From positions 52,432-87,256 of the forward strand of contig CAMYON010000015.1 in the NCBI GenBank assembly GCA_947260025.1: a stretch of DNA of 34,825 nucleotides, written 5' to 3'. The notes under the pieces were generated by a model. That model was not told the origin of the DNA and made no database searches. It saw only the letters and a program-made list of their open reading frames with translations. Below are positions 1 to 8,465 of this stretch, one piece after another. The stretch comes from an uncultured Gammaproteobacteria bacterium (GTDB lineage Bacteria > Pseudomonadota > Gammaproteobacteria > GCA-001735895). Position 1 is the stretch's first letter; every line of letters starts with the position of its first letter. A program made the translations under genes and the position numbers.

Positions 1-774
1 TATTACCATTTCAACCAGGTAAGGTTTGGAACAGCGATTTTTTTTCTGGCGATTCTTATGGGTGTTTGCGCGATGATACTGTCCGGAACCCGAACCAGCT
101 GGATAGCGGGTTTTGTCGTGCTTGTCATTGCAATGTTTTTCTACCTGGACCGTTTTTCGTTTATCAAGCGTGTCCTGATTGCAGCGGCGCTTATTGTCTG
201 TACTGCAATTGTGGCGAGCTCGGTGCCCCTGGTACAGAAAAGAATCGATGACATGATCGAAATTACCGCACCCTACGTGAAGGGCGAGGAACAAACTCAA
301 TTCAACAGTTTGCGTTACAGGGTCGAAGCATGGAGAGCGGGCTGGAATATGGGAATGGAAAATATAATCTTTGGTGTCGGGCCCGGCAATACCAAGAGCG
401 CGATGAAAAACTACGTGCGGGAAAATCCGCAAGTGAAAGGGTTGGAAAATCTGAGTCATATTCATAATCAGTTCATGCAAACTTTTGCAATGACGGGCCT
501 GGTCGGGCTTTTCCCATTGCTGATTATGATAGGTTGCCACCTTTGGTTGTTTATGAAATATCTCGGGAAACGCTACAGCCTGATAGTACGCTGTTTTGCC
601 CTTTCGGGGTTACTTTTGCTGGTCGCATACCTGGTCAAGTCAATACCCGGGGTCCCGTTTTACGGCAAGAATTACCTGATGATGTATGGTTTCTCCAGCG
701 CAACAATTTGGGGTTGCCTGCTGGGCGCCTTGCGTTTGTCGGAACAAGATAATTGCAGAGTCAGTCAAGACTAA
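1..774 (+). CDS. O-antigen ligase / Wzy-type polysaccharide polymerase family protein (5' truncated)
   Basis: This is the C-terminal part of a polytopic inner-membrane protein. The reading frame is open from base 1, so the true start lies outside the window; the ATG at 58 is internal. Several hydrophobic segments are visible (for example around GFVVLVIAMFFYLDRF and a pair near the end). A long periplasmic loop is followed by the Wzy_C-type signature HIHNQFMQTFAMTGLVGL, where a histidine-asparagine pair precedes a glycine-rich helix. Such proteins ligate O-antigen to lipid A-core or polymerise surface polysaccharide on the periplasmic face. The neighbouring sulfotransferase suits a surface-glycan locus. 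Which activity it has (WaaL-like, Wzy-like or another glycan/protein ligase) cannot be decided from this fragment. Confidence 0.8.
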   Translation, partial: YYHFNQVRFGTAIFFLAILMGVCAMILSGTRTSWIAGFVVLVIAMFFYLDRFSFIKRVLIAAALIVCTAIVASSVPLVQKRIDDMIEITAPYVKGEEQTQFNSLRYRVEAWRAGWNMGMENIIFGVGPGNTKSAMKNYVRENPQVKGLENLSHIHNQFMQTFAMTGLVGLFPLLIMIGCHLWLFMKYLGKRYSLIVRCFALSGLLLLVAYLVKSIPGVPFYGKNYLMMYGFSSATIWGCLLGALRLSEQDNCRVSQD

Positions 775-976
775 ACAGAGGGCTTTTTGCGCCTCCTGCC
801 GTCTTGTCTTGTAGCTTCAGCACGGCCACTACTGTCTAACATTGATCTCGTTAAAGCCAGGTTTTGACTGCAAATCCATGTTAAAAAGCCCGGGCATCAT
901 GGAAGCAGCCGTTACGCATGAAGCAGGGCAAATATAGCTTCTGACAGTCGATGATCCACGTTACGTTCAACGGCGC

Positions 977-1789
977 TTACCAGTCATCGCCGGTGGCATA
1001 ACCGAAATCAATCAACATCTGCATCGCTGCTTTGTCAGCCTTGAAACAGGCCTTCTCCTCTTCGGTCATCTCTTTAAGCCATTTCCCCGAGCCATCGAAA
1101 AGTTCCTGGTTGATTTGCCAATTCCTGAACTCCTTGTGATTCTTGCCCGATCCAGATCCGGGATTCCTCACATTCTCGGAAAAAATATAGGCCGGCGTTT
1201 CATGATAGGCAATTAACGCTTCCTCGAATTTTTCTCCGATGAATTCGCATATGCGAGGCATGGTTTCATCGTAGCGTTTAACGAGATCTTCATATTTGAC
1301 AGTCATAACCCGAGGATCACCCATCCAAATCAGGCCGTAGCGGTTGTCGTCCACCCAGCGCCGCAACCCTTTGTCAAAATTGCCGAAACGTTTACGCAAG
1401 GAAATCGAGACATCCCTGCCGTCGCGGACTACAAACAGCACTCTTGAATCTGGATACCTCGCAAAGATTCTGTCGATCATTCGAACATGGATAGGTGTTT
1501 TTTCCGCCCAGCGATGCTTACCGTGCGCTACTGTATTGCGATTCCAGATCTTGGAAGTCAACCACTGTTTGAGGCCCGGATGACTGAATACGCGGCTTTC
1601 GTAAGGCACACCATAAATCTTGCTGTGCGCTGCTAACAGCCGCAGTAGCACCGACGTTCCACTGTGCCCGCAGCCAACCAAAAAAATCGGAGCAGCCTCG
1701 ATTCGGCGACCCCTGAGTCTCTGCTCTAAATACTGCCTTGTGTACAGGAAAAATTTTTCGTTTTTTAGTATTTTTGCCGTTAGCCCCAA
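977..1789 (-). CDS. Sulfotransferase family protein
   Basis: A 270-residue PAPS-dependent sulfotransferase-like protein. The 5'-phosphosulfate binding loop is seen near residues 37-50 (FLVGCGHSGTSVLLR). A WAEKTP motif follows, and then the 3'-phosphate binding stretch FVVRDGRDVSISLRKRFG. These are the two cofactor-binding elements of the Sulfotransfer_1/3 superfamily. The start is a TTG at 1789 with an AGAGG sequence about 8 bases upstream on the minus strand; I see no better ATG. It is convergent with the polysaccharide ligase-like gene. I infer transfer of sulfate to a surface glycan or other small acceptor, but the acceptor cannot be read from sequence. Bacterial members of this family are often annotated only as sulfotransferase. 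Confidence 0.82.
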   Translation of the reverse strand: MGLTAKILKNEKFFLYTRQYLEQRLRGRRIEAAPIFLVGCGHSGTSVLLRLLAAHSKIYGVPYESRVFSHPGLKQWLTSKIWNRNTVAHGKHRWAEKTPIHVRMIDRIFARYPDSRVLFVVRDGRDVSISLRKRFGNFDKGLRRWVDDNRYGLIWMGDPRVMTVKYEDLVKRYDETMPRICEFIGEKFEEALIAYHETPAYIFSENVRNPGSGSGKNHKEFRNWQINQELFDGSGKWLKEMTEEEKACFKADKAAMQMLIDFGYATGDDW

Positions 1790-2077
1790 GGTTCCAACCT
1801 CTATTAAAAAAAACCGGTTACCCGGGTATCAGTGATGAACGACAGTATACAGCAGAGCTGAGCGAGGCGATTACATGGGATGTGTCCTGACTCACTCGTC
1901 AGAACAAATCCGCTGACCGCAACGGCAAAGCACTTACGACAGCGATCCTGATCTCGGTTGCATAAAGACGATAGATTGTTTCGCACAGCGAGTCTACTTC
2001 AGGGTGCCAGGCCTTACTTCGTACTTATCCCCGATCTCGACTGAATTTATCGGAGCTTACGGCTTGATCACTGTGTG

Positions 2078-2091
2078 TTGATCCAGGTCAA
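2078..2091 (+). promoter_or_regulatory. FNR/Anr-like box upstream of hsp20
   Basis: TTGAT-CCAG-GTCAA matches the FNR/Anr consensus TTGAT-N4-ATCAA at 9 of 10 informative bases. It lies about 100 bases before the hsp20 start and just upstream of the sigma-32-like -35 element. No good -10 hexamer sits at the class II distance (expected at 2114), so a direct activation role is less certain than for the other boxes in this window. Confidence 0.4.
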
Positions 2092-2098
2092 TTGACGT

Positions 2099-2128
2099 GG
2101 CTTGAAAATCCTATGCTCAATCCCAATT
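2099..2128 (+). promoter_or_regulatory. Sigma-32 (RpoH)-like heat-shock promoter for hsp20
   Basis: GGCTTGAAA (2099-2107) is followed after 13 bases by TCCCAATT (2121-2128). The RpoH consensus is CTTGAAA then CCCCATnT with 13-15 bases between them, so the -35 is exact and the -10 is close. Transcription would start about 50 bases before the hsp20 ATG. The placement before a small heat-shock protein supports the call. Confidence 0.65.
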
Positions 2129-2187
2129 AAATTGCAATCAACAGCGTTCCTGTGAACGCCGGTTATCCAAATCAACGGGAGAATATT

Positions 2188-2757
2188 ATGAATCTGGAAA
2201 AACTGAAGCCCTGGAACTGGTTTAAACATGAAGAAGGCGGTAATGGCGGTAACCAGGTGCCGGTCAGCCGCGAGCGATCCACGGGACAGTCGCTGGGCAA
2301 AGGCCCCGTAGCGCTGATGAGTCTGCATCACGAGATGGACCGTTGGTTCGAGGACGCGCTCAGATCTTTCGGTATGCCCGGTTTCGAGCCTAAAAAACAG
2401 ACCGATGCAGGTTTTCCCGGGTACTTTCGGCCGCAAATTGACGTTTCGGGTGACGATAACTGTTATGAAATCAGTCTCGATGTTCCGGGATTGACCGAAT
2501 CCGACCTGACGCTCGAGGTCAAGGACGACGTTCTGACCATCAAGGGTCAGAAGGAAGAGAGCAGCGAAGACAAAGATAAGCATTATTATCGAATCGAGCG
2601 CAGCTATGGGTCGTTTCAACGCACCCTCGCGTTGCCCGACGATGCCAATGCCGACGAAATCAAGGCCAGTCTCGATAAAGGCGTACTGAAACTGGAGGTA
2701 CCGCGTCGTGCCGCGGTCGTAAAGGAAGACGTCAAGCGCATTTCGATCTCATCTTAA
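2188..2757 (+). CDS. Small heat-shock protein, Hsp20/alpha-crystallin family
   Basis: A 189-residue ATP-independent holdase chaperone that binds unfolding proteins in the cytoplasm. The alpha-crystallin domain spans about residues 82-175, from RPQIDVSGDDNCYEISLDVP through the GVLKLEVPR strand. The C-terminus carries the oligomerisation IxI motif (RISIS). The N-terminal arm of about 80 residues is longer than in IbpA/B and resembles the environmental Hsp20 class. I chose the ATG at 2188, which has GGGAG 6 bases upstream, over an in-frame GTG at 2152. A sigma-32-like promoter precedes it. The htrA-type protease gene follows after 71 bases on the same strand, so the two probably share a stress response. 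Confidence 0.93.
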   Translation: MNLEKLKPWNWFKHEEGGNGGNQVPVSRERSTGQSLGKGPVALMSLHHEMDRWFEDALRSFGMPGFEPKKQTDAGFPGYFRPQIDVSGDDNCYEISLDVPGLTESDLTLEVKDDVLTIKGQKEESSEDKDKHYYRIERSYGSFQRTLALPDDANADEIKASLDKGVLKLEVPRRAAVVKEDVKRISISS

Positions 2758-2768
2758 GCTAATAAAAA

Positions 2769-2796
2769 GGGCCAGCTGTTTTATCGCATCTGGCCT
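2769..2796 (+). terminator. Hairpin between hsp20 and the Do-type protease (possible attenuator)
   Basis: GGCCAG (2770-2775) pairs with CTGGCC (2790-2795) around a 14-base loop. Only a broken T-rich stretch follows, so this may be a partial terminator or an mRNA-processing hairpin rather than a full stop. Confidence 0.3.
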
Positions 2797-2828
2797 CTTG
2801 CTCTGATTACAGGACAGGAGGTTTCCGC

Positions 2829-4199
2829 ATGAAAATTGACCTGAAGAATGGAGTCCTGGTAGTGCTGCTGGCTTTGGTTTTGCCGTCAGCGCAGGCGACT
2901 CTGCCCAATGTTACCGCCGACGGTAAGCCGTTTCCTACGCTGGCGCCGATGCTAAAAAAAGTAAATCCAGCCGTGGTTAATATCTCGACCTATTCGAAAC
3001 GGGAGACGCAGTACAACCCGCTGTTGAACGATCCCTTTTTCAGGCGGTTTTTCGATCTTCCCGAGGACTTCGATTCCAGGCGCGAAGCCCCGGAAAAGCG
3101 CCAGCAAAGCGCGGGCTCGGGCGTGATCGTCGATGCCGACGACGGTATCGTCATGACCAACTACCACGTTATTCGTAACGCCGACGAGGTGCGGGTCTCG
3201 CTGATCGATGGCCGCAACCTGGCAGCCAGGGTTATCGGCACCGATCCCCAGCTCGATATCGCTATCCTGGGGGTGGAAGCCGAGGACCTGACCGAGGTGA
3301 AACTTGCCGATTCTAGCCTGCTCGAGGTGGGAGATTTCGTGGTGGCGATCGGGAATCCGTTCGGACTCGGACAGACGGTAACCACAGGCATCGTAAGTGC
3401 GCTGGGTCGTAGCGGGCTCGGTATGGAAGGCTACGAAAACTTTATCCAGACAGATGCCTCGATCAACCCGGGCAATTCAGGTGGCGCGCTGGTTAACCTG
3501 GCCGGGGAACTGGTGGGAATCAATACTGCAATCATTTCGCCGGCGGGTGGCAATGTCGGCATCGGATTCGCGATTCCGATGAACATGGCCAGGGCCAGTA
3601 TGGCCCAAATCATCGAGTACGGCGAAGTCCGGCGCGGCCAGATCGGCGTCGGTATTCAGGACATTACTCCGGAGCTGCGCGATGCATTCAATCTGAAAAA
3701 AGGTGAGTTTGGTGTGCTCGTAACCAATGTGTTCGAGGATACCCCAGCCGCGAAGTCCGGCCTCCAGACCGGTGACATTATTCTCGAAGTCGACGGCCAG
3801 GAAACGCGTTCGGCGGCGCAGCTGCGCAGTCGAATCGGTGTCAAGCAGGTCGGCGATAAGGTCAGTCTAACACTTCTACGCGATGGCAAAACGATCGAAC
3901 GGTCGGTTGAAGTCGGTGCCGCCAGAGCGAGCCTGGCACAGGCTGAAGACCTGCCGGAATTGCTGGCCGGATTACGGGTAGATAACAATCCTGATGGCGA
4001 CGGCGTGCTGGTGATCGACCTGTCGCCGAATTCACCCGCTGCCTACAGCGGACTGCGGCCGGGCGACGTCATTGTCGGAACCAATAAGCGTCGGGTGCGG
4101 GATATCGAATCTTTCAAGGATGCGCTGACGCTCAGCAAATCCTCGATTCTGCTGCGAGTCGAACGTAATGGTGGGTCGCTGTTTATCGTTATTCGCTGA
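2829..4199 (+). CDS. degQ: Periplasmic Do/HtrA-family serine endoprotease (DegP/DegQ-like)
   Basis: A 456-residue protease/chaperone for misfolded periplasmic proteins. A Sec signal peptide ends near ...VLPSAQA (residue 23). The trypsin-like domain carries the catalytic triad His113 (in TNYHVI), Asp143 (in DPQLDIAIL) and Ser217 (in GNSGGAL). Two PDZ domains follow, roughly residues 265-345 and 370-452, the second starting after the GLRVDN segment. Two PDZ domains and a length near 455 fit DegP/DegQ/MucD rather than DegS, which has one PDZ domain and a membrane anchor. A strong AGGAGGT site lies 6 bases before the ATG. The gene sits 71 bases behind hsp20, suggesting a heat or envelope-stress operon. 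The choice among degP, degQ and mucD is not settled by sequence alone. Confidence 0.93.
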   Translation: MKIDLKNGVLVVLLALVLPSAQATLPNVTADGKPFPTLAPMLKKVNPAVVNISTYSKRETQYNPLLNDPFFRRFFDLPEDFDSRREAPEKRQQSAGSGVIVDADDGIVMTNYHVIRNADEVRVSLIDGRNLAARVIGTDPQLDIAILGVEAEDLTEVKLADSSLLEVGDFVVAIGNPFGLGQTVTTGIVSALGRSGLGMEGYENFIQTDASINPGNSGGALVNLAGELVGINTAIISPAGGNVGIGFAIPMNMARASMAQIIEYGEVRRGQIGVGIQDITPELRDAFNLKKGEFGVLVTNVFEDTPAAKSGLQTGDIILEVDGQETRSAAQLRSRIGVKQVGDKVSLTLLRDGKTIERSVEVGAARASLAQAEDLPELLAGLRVDNNPDGDGVLVIDLSPNSPAAYSGLRPGDVIVGTNKRRVRDIESFKDALTLSKSSILLRVERNGGSLFIVIR

Positions 4200-4221
4200 T
4201 AACCGATCGCCTGATCCTTTT

Positions 4222-6249
4222 TCAGTACCTGGTTCGGACCGCCTTCAGTTTCGGCGTGCCCCGCGATACGAGTTGCTTGATGTCATCGATCGAGCGGGGC
4301 CTGCTGTAATAATTTCCCTGGACCATGTGACATCCCAGTTCCTTTAGCATCGCATCCTGTTCCGTCGTTTCGACGCCTTCGGCGACCGTCACCAGGTCGA
4401 GGCCATGGGCCATCGTGACGATGGTTTCGACCAGGCGATGGTCGGCCGCGTTGCTGGCGATGTCCTGTATGAACGAGCTGTCGATTTTTAGCGCGGTGAC
4501 CGGAAACTCCCTTAAGTAGCTCAGGGCCGAGTAACCGGTGCCAAAATCGTCGACCGCCAGGCGGATTCCCATGCTTCGAAACTCGGCCAGTTTCTCCTTG
4601 ATGCGTGAATCTTCTTCCATCAGCAACGACTCGGTGATTTCGAGCAACAGGTTAGTGGCAGGGAAACCGGTCTCGTGGAGAATTTTCTTCAAATGCCCAC
4701 TGCTGAAGCCCCGTTTGAACTGGCGCATGGAAATGTTTACCGCAAGGTAAAAGCTGGGCTGTAAATTGCTCGAAAGCCAGGGCCGCGCGGCGGCGCAGGC
4801 GTGGCGCAACACCCACAGGCCGATATCTTCGATCAGTCCGGTCTCCTCGGCAACTGGAATAAATTCATTGGGCAGGATCATGCCCCTGGTAGGATGTTGC
4901 CAGCGCAGCAGGGCTTCGATGCCGGCCAGGGAATCGTTCCGGGTCTCGTAAATTGGCTGGAAATATATTTCCAGTTCGTCCTGCTGCAGGGCCCGGCGCA
5001 TATCCTTGTCGAGTTCCAGAAACTGTTTGGCCCGGTCGGTCATTTGCGAGGTGAAAAAGCGAAACGTGTTACGTCCCTGATCCTTGGCTTCATACATGGC
5101 CATGTCCGCGTTCTTTAACAGCGTATTGGCATCGGTGCCATCCATCGGACTGATGGTGATGCCGATGCTGGCACCCGAGTAAACCTCATGACCGAACAGG
5201 GTGAAGGGTTCGGCCAGGCGCGCAATGATACTTTTGGCAATAATCGATGCGTGTATTTCGTCGGTGATATCCGGCAGCAGAACCGTAAATTCGTCGCCAC
5301 CCAGTCGCGAAACAACATCGGTCTCGCGAATCGCTCCCTGAATTCTGATCGCGACCTGCTTGATCAGTTCGTCCCCGAAGTCGTGGCCGAGCGTATCGTT
5401 TATCGTTTTGAATCGGTCGAGGTCGATAAACAGAAGTGCGGACCTGACCGGGTGGCGACGGTTGCGGGATATCTCTTCGCCCAGGTGCTCGATAAAATTC
5501 GGGCGGTTGGGTAATTGTGTCAGCGAATCGAAGTTGGCGCGGTAGCGAATCTGTTCCTCGCTTTCTTTCAATGCCAGCACGATGCGCTGCAGCCGAAATC
5601 CCAGTAACACCAGAACCATGGTCATGATCGCAAGGGCGGTAAGCGTCAGAATCATGATGTTGCGGAACTTCTGGATTCTGTTTGCCTGGGTTCCGAGTAC
5701 CTCGATCGCGGTTTCACCAACCTTTAACAGCAGGGTTTCGGCTTCATCGTGGGCATCTCTTGCTCTCTGTTCTACCAGCCGTAAAGTTTCGGCGGAGGTT
5801 GGACCAAAATTATAGATGCCCTCGGTCAACCAGTTCCTGATATCGTATATGGCCGGATTTAGTTTGGCGTGTATTGCGGATACACCAAGCACATCGTTGA
5901 ACCGATACTTGTCCCTGATTTGTTCGAGGTTTTTCTCGACCTCGAAGCTTTGTCGCACCACCATGCTAACGACCTTGGGACTCTGGTAGGCGCGGGCAAA
6001 CTTGATGGTTTGAGTCATTTTGCCCATTTCGTTAACGAGCACTCGGATATCGCGTTCCTGCTTTGACAGCCGGATTGGCAGGGCTTCCTCTATTTCCGAC
6101 AGCGTGCTTTGTACGTAGAAAATTATGCTGGACGTACCTACCATGAGCGCCAGCACCAGCAGGAACGAAAGCAAAGGGCCGACCAGCGCCTTGTTGCGAA
6201 GAATACGCATCGCGCTCGTAAGCCGGGGTTCACTGCCAGTTTCGGTCAT
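4222..6249 (-). CDS. Membrane-anchored GGDEF-EAL protein (diguanylate cyclase / c-di-GMP phosphodiesterase)
   Basis: A 675-residue bifunctional-type c-di-GMP enzyme. One membrane helix lies at about 22-46 and a second at about 196-219. They enclose a periplasmic segment of about 150 residues, mostly helical in appearance and with no family I can name. A GGDEF domain follows (about 235-400; DxLTxLPNR-like DSLTQLPNR at 241 and intact RLGGDEF at 316-321), then an EAL domain (about 412-655; IEALLRWQHP with EAL at 445-447, and the metal-binding DDFGTGYSALSYL loop). Both catalytic signatures look intact, so either or both activities are possible. The start lies 6 bases after the stop of the TAXI binding protein, so the two are almost certainly co-transcribed. 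The periplasmic domain could therefore read the TAXI protein. Confidence 0.93.
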   Translation of the reverse strand: MTETGSEPRLTSAMRILRNKALVGPLLSFLLVLALMVGTSSIIFYVQSTLSEIEEALPIRLSKQERDIRVLVNEMGKMTQTIKFARAYQSPKVVSMVVRQSFEVEKNLEQIRDKYRFNDVLGVSAIHAKLNPAIYDIRNWLTEGIYNFGPTSAETLRLVEQRARDAHDEAETLLLKVGETAIEVLGTQANRIQKFRNIMILTLTALAIMTMVLVLLGFRLQRIVLALKESEEQIRYRANFDSLTQLPNRPNFIEHLGEEISRNRRHPVRSALLFIDLDRFKTINDTLGHDFGDELIKQVAIRIQGAIRETDVVSRLGGDEFTVLLPDITDEIHASIIAKSIIARLAEPFTLFGHEVYSGASIGITISPMDGTDANTLLKNADMAMYEAKDQGRNTFRFFTSQMTDRAKQFLELDKDMRRALQQDELEIYFQPIYETRNDSLAGIEALLRWQHPTRGMILPNEFIPVAEETGLIEDIGLWVLRHACAAARPWLSSNLQPSFYLAVNISMRQFKRGFSSGHLKKILHETGFPATNLLLEITESLLMEEDSRIKEKLAEFRSMGIRLAVDDFGTGYSALSYLREFPVTALKIDSSFIQDIASNAADHRLVETIVTMAHGLDLVTVAEGVETTEQDAMLKELGCHMVQGNYYSRPRSIDDIKQLVSRGTPKLKAVRTRY

Positions 6250-6255
6250 AACAAG

Positions 6256-7260
6256 CTACTCCGTCACCAGACCGATTTCTTCATAGAATCGCCTGGCCCC
6301 CCGGTGGAGCGGCACGACGATACCCTGTAAAGCGGTTTCGAGCGTGATCATGCCCCCTTTGGCATGACCGCTATCCAGCAGTTTGCGCGAATTTTCGTTC
6401 CACATTGTCCGGGTAATCTCATAGACCAAGTCGTCATTCAGCGCGGTACCGACCAGCCACTGGGCGCCAACGCTTATCGTCTTGACCCCCGCAACGCCCG
6501 AGTATGTATCCTGCGGAATTTCAGCGTGGGTGAAAAAACGATAGCGCGATACGAGTTGCTCGGCTTCGGGGCCGTCGATGGGCAGCAGTACCGCACCGCT
6601 TTCGCTGGCCAGTTCAGACACTGCCCTGGCCGGGTAGCCGGCGACAACGAAGAAAGCGTCCAGCTCGTTCTCGCGGATTCTCCTGATAGCCAGTTCTGCT
6701 TTCATGTACTCGACCTCGATATCGTCTCGGGTGATACCGTATGCATCCAGCACCAGCTCGGCGTCTATCAAAGTACCGGAGCCGGGTTCATCCAGCGACA
6801 CGCGTTTGCCGATCAAGTCCCTGATTCGTTTAATACCAGAACCCTTGCGTACCACAATATGAATACTTTCCTGGTAAAGATTAGCGATCGTGCGCAGTTC
6901 GGAATAAGGTTCTTCACCCTCAAAGGTACCGGTTCCGGTATAGGCCCAGTAGGCAATATCCGACTGTACGAATCCCGATTCGAGGTGGCCATTGTGGATA
7001 TCTCTTACGTTAGCTACCGAGCCGTTTGCCGATTGGGCGATTACCATGAGACCGCGAGGCCCACAGCTTCCTCCCTGGTCGCAGGGGAGTGCGCCGGGCG
7101 GGTTACTGATTGCGTGAGCGATCATTCCGCCAATTGGATAGTAGGTGCCGGCAATACCGCCGGTTCCAATACGGAAAAACTGTAAATCTTCGGCCTGTGT
7201 ACGGTGAACGGGATTGCCCAGAGCCAGCACGATCCCGATTGTCATTAAGAATAGCCGCAT
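6256..7260 (-). CDS. TAXI family TRAP-type solute-binding protein
   Basis: A 334-residue periplasmic binding protein of the TRAP-associated extracytoplasmic immunogenic (TAXI) family. A signal peptide MRLFLMTIGIVLALG...HRTQA is followed by the family's opening FFRIGTGGIAGTYYPIGG. Further family-like segments are ESGFVQSDIAYWAYTGTG and GKRVSLDEPGSGTLIDAELVL. TAXI proteins normally deliver organic acids or amino acids to a fused TRAP membrane protein, but no DctQM-type gene is present here. I chose the ATG at 7260, which has GGAG just upstream and gives a clean signal peptide. The frame is open further upstream to 7479, but those starts lack a good ribosome site. The GGDEF-EAL gene follows after 6 bases. 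A TTGGTT/TATAAT pair (7296-7301, 7273-7278) could be the promoter but would leave almost no leader. Confidence 0.88.
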   Translation of the reverse strand: MRLFLMTIGIVLALGNPVHRTQAEDLQFFRIGTGGIAGTYYPIGGMIAHAISNPPGALPCDQGGSCGPRGLMVIAQSANGSVANVRDIHNGHLESGFVQSDIAYWAYTGTGTFEGEEPYSELRTIANLYQESIHIVVRKGSGIKRIRDLIGKRVSLDEPGSGTLIDAELVLDAYGITRDDIEVEYMKAELAIRRIRENELDAFFVVAGYPARAVSELASESGAVLLPIDGPEAEQLVSRYRFFTHAEIPQDTYSGVAGVKTISVGAQWLVGTALNDDLVYEITRTMWNENSRKLLDSGHAKGGMITLETALQGIVVPLHRGARRFYEEIGLVTE

Positions 7261-7633
7261 AACACTCCGAAAATTATATCGATATCGAAACTTCGAACCA
7301 AATTTCATCACCCGTCGACCACCGGAACCAAACTGGTAATCCGGGGGCAGGGCAGATGAAAACAGGATGCTGCTGAATATGTTTGGACGAGTTATCTTGT
7401 TATATGTGTCGTTTTGTCCGCCAGCAGTAAGTTTAGTCTGATATCGACCCTTTATTGGGCAAAATGTGAAGATTTTCACCTTTTTAAATTCTACAGCTGT
7501 GAGACCGGTTTAACATCGCAACCAGGAAATGTCGATAACAGCATCATAATGCGGGCTTACGGCTATCGGACAACCCGAATACCGGCCTGTTCGCAGCCGG
7601 ATTTAGCGTTGAAAAAGCGTCGAACCCGGATTT
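7261..7633. other. Intergenic region upstream of the TAXI gene
   Basis: No convincing gene is present. It contains the upstream open frame of the TAXI gene and a possible minus-strand promoter at 7273-7301. No clear terminator for the preceding hydroxypyruvate isomerase gene was seen. Confidence 0.4.
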
Positions 7634-8428
7634 TTATTGGTCCGGCCGGCCCTGCCGGTAAGGAATTAGCCAATCCAGCGAAGATTGGGTGTTAACGGAC
7701 GGGAAGTATTCGGCACCGACGTAACCTCGGTAACCGAGCCTGTCGATCAACTCGAAACAGGCTGCGAAATCGATGCTGCCGCGACCCGGTTCGGTTCTGC
7801 CGGGCACGTCCGAAAACTGGATATGGCCGATCCTGTCGATGATGGCGGGAAGCCGACTTATCAGGTCCGCCTCCATCATCTGCATGTGATACAAATCGTA
7901 TTGCAGCCGCAGCTCGATGTCCGGTATGGTCTCGATCAGATCGAGCGCCTGTTGCGATCCACAGAGATAAAATCCGGGTAGATCGATCGTGTTGACCGGT
8001 TCGGTCAGCAAGCGAATGCCGAGTTTGCTGGTCAGGGCGTAGGCCTTGCGCAGACTCGATTTGAATGCGGCGTCGCAAAGTGCCGGATCCTGTGTCGAAT
8101 CGGGGCGGCCGGCGAGCAGGTTCATCGCCTCCGGCTTCAAAATTTCGGCAAATTTTTGCGCCTCGGTTAAGGCCGCGTCGAATTCGGCCTCTCGACCGGG
8201 CACCGCGGCCAGCCCCTGGCCTCCTTGCATCAGGTCGCCGACGGGAAAATTCATCAACACCAGCGGTAGCCGGTGCAGTTCAAGTTCGGCTTTAAACTGT
8301 GCTGGGTCTTCATCGTAGGGAAACTGTACTTCGATGGCGTCGAAACCGGCGGCGGCTGCCTGTCCGATACGCTCCAGCATCGGAAATTCGCGAAACAGGG
8401 TCGATATGTTGGCGGAGAATCTGGGCAT
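7634..8428 (-). CDS. hyi: Hydroxypyruvate isomerase
   Basis: A 264-residue cytoplasmic TIM-barrel enzyme that interconverts hydroxypyruvate and tartronate semialdehyde in glyoxylate metabolism. The N-terminus MPRFSANISTLFREFPMLER and the following FDAIEVQFPY are typical of Hyi. So are the LLTEPVNTIDLPGFYL segment (Glu metal/catalytic ligand), LQYDLYHMQ and the late IDFAACFELIDRLGYRGYVGAEY stretch with the second active-site Glu. The length matches the family (about 258-265). It lies 37 bases downstream of the DUF423 gene on the same strand. No gcl, glxR or garK partner is in the window, so the metabolic route is not shown here. Other sugar isomerases of the AP-endonuclease-2 superfamily are the main alternative. 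Confidence 0.88.
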   Translation of the reverse strand: MPRFSANISTLFREFPMLERIGQAAAAGFDAIEVQFPYDEDPAQFKAELELHRLPLVLMNFPVGDLMQGGQGLAAVPGREAEFDAALTEAQKFAEILKPEAMNLLAGRPDSTQDPALCDAAFKSSLRKAYALTSKLGIRLLTEPVNTIDLPGFYLCGSQQALDLIETIPDIELRLQYDLYHMQMMEADLISRLPAIIDRIGHIQFSDVPGRTEPGRGSIDFAACFELIDRLGYRGYVGAEYFPSVNTQSSLDWLIPYRQGRPDQ

Positions 8429-8465
8429 GTTGCGGGTGCGGTGAGTCAGCTGTTAAAGCGGTCCG

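Larger units (their letters stand above)
1790..2187. other. Intergenic region between divergent sulfotransferase and hsp20
   Basis: No convincing gene is visible here. On the minus strand a 4-bp CCGG stem with a GTAA loop followed by eight T (1806-1825) sits just upstream of the sulfotransferase and resembles a weak intrinsic terminator or leader attenuator. The right half holds the FNR-like box at 2078-2091 and the sigma-32-like promoter at 2099-2128, both described separately. Confidence 0.5.

Noticed and set aside
1806-1825. Intrinsic terminator on the minus strand before the sulfotransferase
   Set aside because: The T run is good but the stem is only 4 bp (CCGG with a GTAA loop), too weak to list as a feature.
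7308-7479. Longer starts for the TAXI protein
   Set aside because: They lack ribosome sites and would put over 15-70 residues before a clean signal peptide that begins at 7260.
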